Source of the DNA: Marinilabiliaceae bacterium ANBcel2
GTDB lineage: Bacteria; Bacteroidota; Bacteroidia; Bacteroidales; Marinilabiliaceae
Direction of reading: 5' to 3'
Length of the DNA: 64,000 nucleotides
Assembly: GCA_029688995.1 (NCBI GenBank)
Contig: JARULA010000001.1
Span: 310,001 to 374,000 of the forward strand
Shown: positions 45,940-53,564 of the stretch, piece after piece
Position numbering within the stretch: position 1 is the stretch's first letter
Layout: every line of letters starts with the position of its first letter
Notes under the pieces: generated by a model
What the model was told of the DNA's origin: nothing
Database searches by the model: none
The model's input: only the letters and a program-made list of their open reading frames with translations
Program-made: the position numbers and the translations under genes

Positions 45940-46695
45940 TCAATTACATAAAGAAATATCAAAATAATCGGCATCACCATCTATAAGCAGTTCAAAACTA
46001 TTAATAAAAAAAGTCGACTTCTGGCCGGTTCTTAAATTATAAAACTTAAACTGCCTGGGATAGACCTTCCCATCTATCTTATCAAAATCATTATAATCTA
46101 TAAATTCTATATATGACTCCTTTGCACCGGCACTGTTATAGTACTCAAACTTTGTTAACAATCCACTCTCACGGTCAACATAAGCCATTTTAAACTCCTC
46201 TTCTCCATTTTGATGTATAGCGATTCTGTCACATTCACTATTGCCACACTCTTCAACACCTGAAAACTCAAATGTATAACCATTACTATATCTCTCTTGA
46301 AACTGATAAAACGAAAAACTTTGACCCATAATTTCCATTTCGGTCTGTTCAACTTTTAACCTTTGAACCCTACCGCTAGCAGGCAAAAAGAGATCTACGA
46401 AATCTCGTTTATCCTCACAATCGGAGAATAAAATTTTTGTACCGGCAACATCACCGGGAGAAATCAACTCAACCATTATAAAATTCTCATTATCAATTTT
46501 CCCCAATGAAAGCTTCAACTCTCTTTTGGTAATGTTTCCACGTCTCTCTTTTTGCTCATAAAGCAAATCAACAACAACATCACTATAGGCAATCTTTTTT
46601 ACCGAATTCAAAAAAAGGGTTTTTGCCTGGCTGTTTTCAGCAGTAACATCAAAAAGTAAAGAGAGTAAAAATATAAACAAAAGCGTTTTTTTCAT
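45940..46695 (-). CDS. LolA-like outer-membrane lipoprotein-sorting protein
   Basis: 251 residues. Signal peptide MKKTLLFIFLLSLLFDVTAEN; then a half-barrel LolA-like domain (KRELKLSLGKIDNENFIMVEL, GDVAGTKILF, VYPRQFKFYNLRTGQKS). This family is regularly paired with MMPL/RND exporters and is thought to carry a lipid or lipoprotein through the periplasm. The MMPL gene ends 157 bp upstream, with repeat copy B in between. Its ATG is the last codon of that repeat. Carrier role is inferred from the pair. Confidence 0.85.
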   Translation of the reverse strand: MKKTLLFIFLLSLLFDVTAENSQAKTLFLNSVKKIAYSDVVVDLLYEQKERRGNITKRELKLSLGKIDNENFIMVELISPGDVAGTKILFSDCEDKRDFVDLFLPASGRVQRLKVEQTEMEIMGQSFSFYQFQERYSNGYTFEFSGVEECGNSECDRIAIHQNGEEEFKMAYVDRESGLLTKFEYYNSAGAKESYIEFIDYNDFDKIDGKVYPRQFKFYNLRTGQKSTFFINSFELLIDGDADYFDISLCN

Positions 46696-46824
46696 GTGTC
46701 TATAATTTGTTTTTTAGTGGTCAAATGGAACTCGTCAATCTAGTAGTTGGCTACTCCGATCTTCGATTCTCCTGTGTGATCTCTTTGACTTCGTCGATCT
46801 GCCGATTCTCATGGCTCGTTTCAT
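46690..46824 (-). repeat. Dispersed ~135-bp intergenic repeat, copy B
   Basis: Aligns with copy A (42219-42354) over its full length. On the minus strand both copies begin ATGAAACGAGCC and end at ACACATGAAA, the start codon of the next gene. Within this copy two ~22-bp direct sub-repeats are visible on the minus strand, starting GAGAATCG(GC)AGATCG and GAGAATCGAAGATCGG. An AGTAG-TTGG-CTACT mini-hairpin (about 46742-46755) is not kept in copy A. Unlike copy A, it lacks the outer 24-bp direct repeat; only TTTCAT is shared by its two ends. Confidence 0.85.
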
Positions 46825-46852
46825 ATTTTAGGATTAATTGTAAAATAAAATA

Positions 46853-49108
46853 TTACTCCCCGTTAGATCTCAAAAAACGAGGTTTGGTAACAGTAACTAT
46901 TGCCGGAATCAATAAGAATGCACTAATTAAACATGCAAATATGGAAATAACTATTAAAATACCAAAAAAGCGTAAAGGGGCAAAACTTGAAAAAACTAAT
47001 ACCGAAAACCCTATTATTACAGACATAGCATTAAAAAGAATTCCACGCCCGGCAGTACTCAAGGTTTTATAAATTGCAGTATCGTTATCTTTAGAGAGGG
47101 AATATTCAATTTTATACCGCCACAAAAAATGTATGGTATAATCAATTCCCACACCTATCATAATAGAGGATAAAAGAGCTGTAACCAGGTCAAGAGCAAT
47201 ACCTAAAAAACCCATTGTCCCAAAAAGAAACATGACCGACAACAACATTGGCAAACTTCCCTTAACTCCAGCGGCAAGCGATTTAAATATAAAACTCAAA
47301 AGGATGAAAATTATCAAAAGAGCAAGAATCAAAGAAGCAATTTGGCCGCGAATAACCATATCAGCCATCTGAATTTTTGACAGCCCTGGTCCGGCAACCG
47401 CTACTACCATTGAATCATCCTTTATTATATCATTTAAAGCATCCAAAACAATCTTACCGGTATTATTGCTTCCATCGGTCATACTCACCAAAATGCGGGA
47501 ATACTCTCTGTTAAAATCAATCAACCCCGACACCTCCTCTTCAAATCCAAAAAAGGAAGCAAGCTCAATATATTGACGAGCCTCTTTCTCAGTAGAAGGA
47601 AGCGAGTTATACCCCTTTTCATCCTGACTGTAAAATCCTTTACTCAACTCCCTAAAGAAGAGATCTGGTGAAAGAATATGTCCTATCTGCGGAATTTCTT
47701 CTATCTCATCAACATATTTAGTGACTCTGTTTAAAAAAGCGGGAGTTAAAACATCGCCCTTAAAAAGGACTGAAACATATTGTGACCCGCCAAATTTTTT
47801 ATTAACCAGCTCTACACCTTTACTAATATCGGAGTTACCTGCAAAATATCCTTCAATATTAGTATCTACCTTTAAAAAAGAGATACCTACGGTACTTAAA
47901 AGAGTAACTACACCAAACCAAATTATAATACGTTTAGGATATAGAGCTATCCACCGAGAAAAAATCTTGAAAAATCTAAAAACAATTACCCGTTGTTTGC
48001 CTCTCTTAAGCTTTAACTTCTCTTTGGCAGGATATAGACTAAGCAAAACAGGAATCAAAAAAATACTTATCAAAAAAGCTATTGCAATACCAACAGAAGC
48101 AAGAACACCAAGCTGAGCAGCAGGTTTCATCTTATGTGCAAGCAATCCCATCATCCCACCTATAGTAGTTAAAGCGGTAATTAAAATAGGTTTACGCAAA
48201 GCATAATATATCTCAATGGAGACACTCTTTAGGTTATTGTGTTTACCGGAATAGAACTTCTCCTGGTATAAATTAATAAGATGAATTCCGTAATCATTAG
48301 CAATAGCAATAAGCATAACAGGTAGTAATATCGAGACCAAAGAGATCTCCCAACCTAAAACTGACATTACTCCAAAAGAAAATATAACTGACAAAACTAC
48401 AACCGAAAAAGGAAGCAGAACCCCTCTCCACTCTCGAAAGGATAGGTAAAGCATTACAACCATCAAAATTAATGAGGCAGGAAGCAAAATAAAAAGATCA
48501 TTACCTATATATGACTTTATAGAACTACGTAAATATGCCTGTCCGCCCAAATAAACCTCTTCAAATCCCGAATACGTTTTGACCACTTCATTTATACTAT
48601 TTACAATAGTATCATCTTCTATATCATTTGATTTGGTTAATATAATTGCAGTAGATGAGAAATCATCAGAAATAAAGCGCGAAGCGGTATTGTTATTAAG
48701 AAGTCTCTCTTTTACCTCTTCAATTTTAGTTGTATCATCAGTAATATCAGAGAAAACCTGTTCAAAAAGAGTTACCCCACCTTCATTTTTTATTTCAACA
48801 ACATCCAGTAACGAAGCACACCCCTCAACTCCTTCCAACGCTTCTAACTGAGAAGTAATTTTTTCTAATCGTTCAAAACTCTTTTTATTAATAATATCAT
48901 CTGCAGTTAAAATAAGCATCAGTCTTTCGTTTCCCCCAAATATCGTATCCAGCTTCTCCATGTATGCTCTATTACCAACCTCATCGGGGATGTAATCATC
49001 AAAGCCCGGATTAATTTTTAGTTTGGGCAACTGCGATATTGAAAGTATTGTTAATAACAAAATAACAATTATAAAAAGAGCTCTATGCTTACTTATCAAT
49101 ATATTCAT
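46853..49108 (-). CDS. MMPL/RND-family lipid exporter
   Basis: 751 residues with two tandem halves, each one large periplasmic domain (~35-190 and ~420-560) followed by a block of membrane helices (e.g. LFILLPASLILMVVMLYLSF; DLVTALLSSIMIGVGIDYTI). Both halves carry the RND/MMPL acidic motif (ANDYGIHLINLY and GIGVDYTIHFLWRY). MMPL proteins export lipids and hydrophobic metabolites; HpnN (hopanoids) and aryl-polyene exporters are well-known relatives. It is the first gene of the long minus-strand run and precedes a LolA-like carrier, a recurring pair for moving lipids to the outer membrane. Cargo unknown. Confidence 0.9.
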   Translation of the reverse strand: MNILISKHRALFIIVILLLTILSISQLPKLKINPGFDDYIPDEVGNRAYMEKLDTIFGGNERLMLILTADDIINKKSFERLEKITSQLEALEGVEGCASLLDVVEIKNEGGVTLFEQVFSDITDDTTKIEEVKERLLNNNTASRFISDDFSSTAIILTKSNDIEDDTIVNSINEVVKTYSGFEEVYLGGQAYLRSSIKSYIGNDLFILLPASLILMVVMLYLSFREWRGVLLPFSVVVLSVIFSFGVMSVLGWEISLVSILLPVMLIAIANDYGIHLINLYQEKFYSGKHNNLKSVSIEIYYALRKPILITALTTIGGMMGLLAHKMKPAAQLGVLASVGIAIAFLISIFLIPVLLSLYPAKEKLKLKRGKQRVIVFRFFKIFSRWIALYPKRIIIWFGVVTLLSTVGISFLKVDTNIEGYFAGNSDISKGVELVNKKFGGSQYVSVLFKGDVLTPAFLNRVTKYVDEIEEIPQIGHILSPDLFFRELSKGFYSQDEKGYNSLPSTEKEARQYIELASFFGFEEEVSGLIDFNREYSRILVSMTDGSNNTGKIVLDALNDIIKDDSMVVAVAGPGLSKIQMADMVIRGQIASLILALLIIFILLSFIFKSLAAGVKGSLPMLLSVMFLFGTMGFLGIALDLVTALLSSIMIGVGIDYTIHFLWRYKIEYSLSKDNDTAIYKTLSTAGRGILFNAMSVIIGFSVLVFSSFAPLRFFGILIVISIFACLISAFLLIPAIVTVTKPRFLRSNGE

Positions 49109-49459
49109 CTATAATAAAATAATTAAAATAACTTGCCAGATGAAACCTCCGTTAGCAAAATATAAATCTTATTGTTATACGCTAAAAATCAGCATAGCTA
49201 AATTCTTGCTTATAAAACTTTCACAATTAAAAATTTTGCAAATTAATGGACAGTCACAAACGGAATAAAAAACAAAAGTAAAATAAAAATTAGGCTTTTA
49301 AACGGCAAAAACTCAAAAAAGATTAAACTGCTACCTAAATATTTTATCTCCCATAAGTTTAAAATAGCGATCAAAAACAAAACGGTTTGACAAAACAATA
49401 CTAAAAAGAAGATTTAATATGCATCCGGCAAAAAATAGAAATAATAAAGAGAAATTATT
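49109..49459. other. AT-rich divergent intergenic region
   Basis: About 350 bp between the MMPL gene and the promoter of the small outer-membrane protein gene. No conserved gene, RNA or repeat was recognised. It must contain the promoter of the lipid cluster, but no full TAnnTTTG box is evident on the minus strand (closest is TATATTTTG, one base too long, at about 49161-49169). Confidence 0.4.
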
Positions 49460-49467
49460 TATATTTG
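49460..49467 (+). promoter_or_regulatory. -7 promoter box for the small outer-membrane protein gene
   Basis: TATATTTG matches TAnnTTTG, 51 bp before the ATG at 49519. No good -33 box. Confidence 0.42.
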
Positions 49468-49518
49468 AGAGCTGATATAATAAACAGATACAATAATAGT
49501 TAAAAACACTTTGGATTT

Positions 49519-49995
49519 ATGAAACGATTAATGTTCCTTTTTCTAGGATTATTTTTGTTAGCTCCTATCTACATTGATGCTCAAGAACAGGCTATCGGAC
49601 TCCGTTTTGGGGGTGGAAGTCATGTAGGTACCGAAATATCATTTCAAACACCTTATAATAATGACAGATTAGAGGTTAACCTGGGATTTAAAAGTTCCAG
49701 CAACTGGAATTTTTGGAACCTTACAGGTATTTATCAATGGGTTATGCCTATTGATGAAGGATTTTACTGGTATCTTGGATTAGGGCCTTCACTGGGAAAC
49801 AGCTCTTATGATGGACGCGATGATAGCAAAAAAGATGGTATATATTTAGCTGCAGCATTAAATGCAGGTATTGAATATAACTTTGCTGATATCCCCCTAC
49901 AGCTTTCCATTGACACTCGTCCAGAGCTTGTATTGATGGATGTTGACAGCAGAGGATGGTTTGGATTGGCTCTCTCAGCACGATATAAATTTTAA
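49519..49995 (+). CDS. Small outer-membrane beta-barrel protein
   Basis: 158 residues. Signal peptide (MKRLMFLFLGLFLLAPIYIDAQ), then alternating amphipathic strands (IGLRFGGGSHVGTEISFQ, RLEVNLGFKSSSNWNFW, FYWYLGLGPSLG, LQLSIDTRPELVLM) and a C-terminal aromatic strand GLALSARYKF. This looks like an eight-stranded OmpA/OmpX-type barrel. No ligand or partner is evident; it is a single-gene unit with its own terminator. Confidence 0.8.
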   Translation: MKRLMFLFLGLFLLAPIYIDAQEQAIGLRFGGGSHVGTEISFQTPYNNDRLEVNLGFKSSSNWNFWNLTGIYQWVMPIDEGFYWYLGLGPSLGNSSYDGRDDSKKDGIYLAAALNAGIEYNFADIPLQLSIDTRPELVLMDVDSRGWFGLALSARYKF

Positions 49996-50007
49996 AATAA
50001 CAATCGA

Positions 50008-50045
50008 AAAAAAGGCTGCCACAATTCAGGGCAGCCTTTTACATA
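50008..50045 (+). terminator. Terminator after the small outer-membrane protein gene
   Basis: AAAGGCTGCC pairs with GGCAGCCTTT around ACAATTCA, then TTAC. The A-run on the left allows use by the convergent TonB-receptor gene. Confidence 0.8.
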
Positions 50046-50074
50046 AATAATCAAAAAACTAACACTGTAAAAAT

Positions 50075-52543
50075 TTAAAATGCAAACCGTACACCTCCCA
50101 TGTAAATAGCTCCAATTTCATCCATAAAAGCAAATTCCCGACTTTTATCATTCAAAATATTACGGGCATTTAAAAACAGATTAAATCCTTTACTAACTTC
50201 ATAATCGGCCTGTAAATTCAAAATAAATTTAGGGTCAATCACAAATGTTCCGTTTTGATTTTCAAAAGTTTGTTCTCCATAATAGTAACCATAGCCAGAG
50301 AGGTTTAACTTATCAGTGGGTTTATATAATAACCCTGCCATTCCCCAAAAAAGAGGCGTACTTCTGTTTTTTACCCCATCTTCATCCTCTTCGGGAAAAT
50401 AGTACGAAGTTGCATAATTATACATTTCAGAGCTTAAAGGTAAATCTATTTGATGTTGTAGAATACCACCAACAAGCTCTTCAAAAAGCATCTCAGCCTC
50501 ATTAAACTGTTCATCAATAATATCATTATTAGTTAATGTCATCACATTATCTAATTTTGTTTGCTGAAGTGTGGCATGCATTTTAGCAATCAGCTTATCT
50601 GTAATGATCCAATCCAAATTAATAGTTGCTCCAATTTGTGTAGCTTCAAGATTAAGATTTTGATATGCTATATTAGCGCGAGTACTGGGCATAGGCGCTA
50701 ATGCAGGATCCATAAATTTAGCAACATATTCATAAGTAACCTTATCAGAAGCCACTGGAAAAGTTATAGCTGAACTTTCTGCAAGAAGCGCCCCATAATT
50801 TTCACTTTTAGAACCAAACAGTTCAGTTTCTAACACTACATTGTTAAAAGGTCGAAAACGGTAACCTATCTCAATCATATCGGATGTCATCAAATCATAC
50901 TCTTCGGAACCTGCAAAATGAATAAAAGACGGTGGCATTCTTCCTTCTCGATTCCATAAATAATCTGAATGACTATTAACAATAAATGAAGATCTGTTAG
51001 CTCTTGAATATACAGCTCTGATTAAATGATTATCACCCAATGGCAATGTTCCCGCAAATTGCCATGAAGGATACCACTCATCGGGATAATTATACTTTTC
51101 GGCACGTAAAGCAGCCACCAGCCTTAGTTGATTAAAAGCTAAATAATCTATGCGCAGACTTGTAGCAAAGGTATTCAGCTTTTTCTTTTCATTAAGATAT
51201 CCCAACTCACCACTAGCTAAATTTGGAGAATCATCATAATATACACTTTGATAAGAAACACCTGGTCGTAAATTCAACTCTCCAATATGAAAATCATAAT
51301 CTAAAGATGAATTAAATTGTCCCATATCAACCTCAAAGCCAGTTTCTCCTGCAGCAAAATCCTGCGTACCAAAAAGGTAGTTAGTTTGAATATTCACTCT
51401 CCCTATTGATCCGGTAAAATCAACATAAGCAGTTGAAGACTCACGCCCCGAAAAAGAAGATGGGGTATCTCCTGCCGGAGTTGTTAAAACTGAAGAGTTT
51501 TGATAACCAAAGCTAAGATCATAGCTATTATCACCCGATAAATATTGAGTATAAACATTAACTCCAATATTTTCTCGTGCTATATCCGGACTAGAAAACA
51601 GTTCATCAGCCTCATATTCGGGACGCTTCACCGGTTGAAGTCCGATAGGAGTTTGATTATACAAACGATCATATTCATCAATAGAATAAAATCCTTCAGA
51701 AAGGTTATCCTCGATAATAGTACCATTACCATCAGTCAATACCATATTACCGGCATCAAACATATATACCTCTTCCCTGTCTCGTCCCCGATGCTGAAAA
51801 TTAGTAGTTACAGCACTGCTTAAATTATCACTCCACACACGCCTTACAGCAATATCTCCGGTATAAGTATCCTGAGTTCCACCTCTTAATGTTCCGGATA
51901 CCAAAGGAGAATCAGAATTAGCTATACCAGTTATAATATTAATCACTCCATTAACAGCATTTGGTCCGTATAACGCACTTGAAGGACCCCTAACAACCTC
52001 AATCCTTTCAATATCCTCAAAACCAATGGGTAAACTTTCCCAAACAATAGCTCCATGAGCATAATTAAATACCGGTCGACCATTTATCATCAAAAGAGTA
52101 TTAGTATTCTCAGAGTAGAGCAGCATATGATTTTGCGGAAGATTATCAAGGCCTCGTAAATGAACATCAAAATTGCCATTTGTTTTTTCTCTCACAATAA
52201 CGCCGGGAACTAACCTTAAAGCCTCTTCTATGGTAGTCGCTCCATAATCTCTAAGCTCTTCTTTTGTAAGTACCGATGAGGAAAGAGGTGAACCAAAGGC
52301 TCCCTCTTCACGACGAGAGGCAGAATAAACATTTCGATTAATAAGAAGCTCAATAAGCTCTTCCATGCTGGAAACACCAACAATTTCCATAGCATCCATA
52401 AGCTCTTCAAGACTTAAATCGGCTAAATCATCAATTGACATCTCAAGAATTTCTTCCCGAGTCAATTCGGCAGTATTAGGTTCCTGGGATAAACAAGTAA
52501 AAGTTATGGTAAAAACCATAAAATAAAGAAGTATATATTTCAT
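50075..52543 (-). CDS. TonB-dependent receptor with N-terminal helical extension
   Basis: 822 residues from the internal ATG at 52543, which opens a signal peptide (MKYILLYFMVFTITFTCLSQ); the ATG at 52570 is the alternative. A short helical segment follows (REEILEMSIDDLADLSLEEL ... MDAMEIVGVSSMEELIELL), then the plug (SSSVLTKEELRDYGATTIEEALRLVPGVIV; IERIEVVRGPSSALYGPNAVNGVINIITG) and a barrel ending MGGVRFAF. The repeated LSLEEL-type extension before the plug marks a receptor subfamily often encoded with YfiR, as here (14 bp downstream of the yfiR-like stop). The ligand is unknown; a siderophore, metal or vitamin would all fit. Confidence 0.92.
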   Translation of the reverse strand: MKYILLYFMVFTITFTCLSQEPNTAELTREEILEMSIDDLADLSLEELMDAMEIVGVSSMEELIELLINRNVYSASRREEGAFGSPLSSSVLTKEELRDYGATTIEEALRLVPGVIVREKTNGNFDVHLRGLDNLPQNHMLLYSENTNTLLMINGRPVFNYAHGAIVWESLPIGFEDIERIEVVRGPSSALYGPNAVNGVINIITGIANSDSPLVSGTLRGGTQDTYTGDIAVRRVWSDNLSSAVTTNFQHRGRDREEVYMFDAGNMVLTDGNGTIIEDNLSEGFYSIDEYDRLYNQTPIGLQPVKRPEYEADELFSSPDIARENIGVNVYTQYLSGDNSYDLSFGYQNSSVLTTPAGDTPSSFSGRESSTAYVDFTGSIGRVNIQTNYLFGTQDFAAGETGFEVDMGQFNSSLDYDFHIGELNLRPGVSYQSVYYDDSPNLASGELGYLNEKKKLNTFATSLRIDYLAFNQLRLVAALRAEKYNYPDEWYPSWQFAGTLPLGDNHLIRAVYSRANRSSFIVNSHSDYLWNREGRMPPSFIHFAGSEEYDLMTSDMIEIGYRFRPFNNVVLETELFGSKSENYGALLAESSAITFPVASDKVTYEYVAKFMDPALAPMPSTRANIAYQNLNLEATQIGATINLDWIITDKLIAKMHATLQQTKLDNVMTLTNNDIIDEQFNEAEMLFEELVGGILQHQIDLPLSSEMYNYATSYYFPEEDEDGVKNRSTPLFWGMAGLLYKPTDKLNLSGYGYYYGEQTFENQNGTFVIDPKFILNLQADYEVSKGFNLFLNARNILNDKSREFAFMDEIGAIYMGGVRFAF

Positions 52544-52584
52544 CTGTATATATTTTAAATAATTAATCATGATATATTAATAAA

Positions 52585-53091
52585 TCATTGCGGATCAACT
52601 CCTAATGTTAACAACCTTCTCGAACATACCAATCCATACTCCTCAATAGTTTCAGCACAAATCTCAAAAGTGAGATTTCCATCCATCATTAAAAAAGTAA
52701 TTCCTGCCCCTTTTCGACATAAACCCTGACGATCTCCAACTATTAAAACAGGCTTATCCCTTTTTAAAGAAACAAGCTGCGAAAGTGAATCACTTTGCCG
52801 ATCAGAAAGAAAAACTATATGAGAATTTTCAACTTCATTTATTGAATTAGCTTCACGAACAACTAAATTGTTGCCACCAATAGTTCTGGAAGTAGCTAAT
52901 TCTCCTAATGCATCGGCTATATCACTATCTCCAATTATTGTAATAATAAAATCATTACTATTATTTTTCTCAGGCCAACCAATGTTTTGTCCAAAATTAA
53001 AAAGGAAAAGAGCCTTAAATTTTGCCATTTGTGCATTTGCAGGCAATCCCAACAGTAATAGTATACCTAACAATAAATAAATTTTTTGCAT
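52585..53091 (-). CDS. YfiR/DUF4154 family periplasmic protein
   Basis: 168 residues. Signal peptide MQKIYLLLGILLLLGLPANAQ, then KFKALFLFNFGQNIGWPEKN, FIITIIGDSDIADALGELA and SHIVFLSDRQSDSL, the recognisable YfiR pattern. In Pseudomonas, YfiR is the periplasmic repressor of the diguanylate cyclase YfiN. No YfiN or GGDEF protein is encoded nearby, so a different partner is likely. The receptor gene starts ~40 bp downstream, suggesting the two act together. Confidence 0.88.
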   Translation of the reverse strand: MQKIYLLLGILLLLGLPANAQMAKFKALFLFNFGQNIGWPEKNNSNDFIITIIGDSDIADALGELATSRTIGGNNLVVREANSINEVENSHIVFLSDRQSDSLSQLVSLKRDKPVLIVGDRQGLCRKGAGITFLMMDGNLTFEICAETIEEYGLVCSRRLLTLGVDPQ

Positions 53092-53505
53092 AAAATCAGA
53101 TTTTAGTTAGTAATTAATATTTAAAAATAGTTTAACATACAAACAGTTTAAAACAATTAAACAAAATATTCTATTGGTAAAATATACAACAATACGTTTA
53201 CATTAATAACATATAATAGAATATTAAACAGATCATATTATAAAAACAACATAAAGAATAAACAATTGATAAACAATGAATTAGAAGCAGGAATAATCGA
53301 TTATGAAGTGCTCCGAATTAAAACCGCAAAATAGACCTAGCAAATATTATAAGCACAGCTTTTAAACAATAATTGCTTTTTTATTTACGACCTATTAAAC
53401 AAAATGATACGACTTTAATCAAAGAAAAGCTTATTTTAGTGTAAAAAAAGAGATAATTCATCAACCACAATATTATCGCTATAGCCTAATTACGAGAGTT
53501 AATTG
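53092..53505. other. AT-rich divergent intergenic region
   Basis: Over 400 bp between yfiR-like and the phosphoesterase promoter. No gene, RNA or repeat recognised. The yfiR promoter should be here, but no full consensus was found on the minus strand. Confidence 0.4.
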
Positions 53506-53537
53506 TTTGGTTTTTATTTTTCTAAAATCTAAATTTA
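53506..53537 (+). promoter_or_regulatory. Promoter of the metallophosphoesterase gene
   Basis: TTTG at 53506-53509, 20-bp spacer, TAAATTTA at 53530-53537 (one mismatch to TAnnTTTG), 28 bp before the ATG. Confidence 0.5.
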
Positions 53538-53564
53538 TATATTATCTGTTTAAAAATTTTTAAT

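Noticed and set aside
46707-47072. 121-codon plus-strand frame spanning repeat copy B and the end of the MMPL gene
   Set aside because: Half of it is antisense to the well-supported MMPL gene, and the equivalent frame in repeat copy A is frameshifted.
49023-49268. 81-codon plus-strand frame upstream of the small outer-membrane protein gene
   Set aside because: Begins inside the MMPL gene on the other strand, low-complexity AT-rich composition, no recognisable features.
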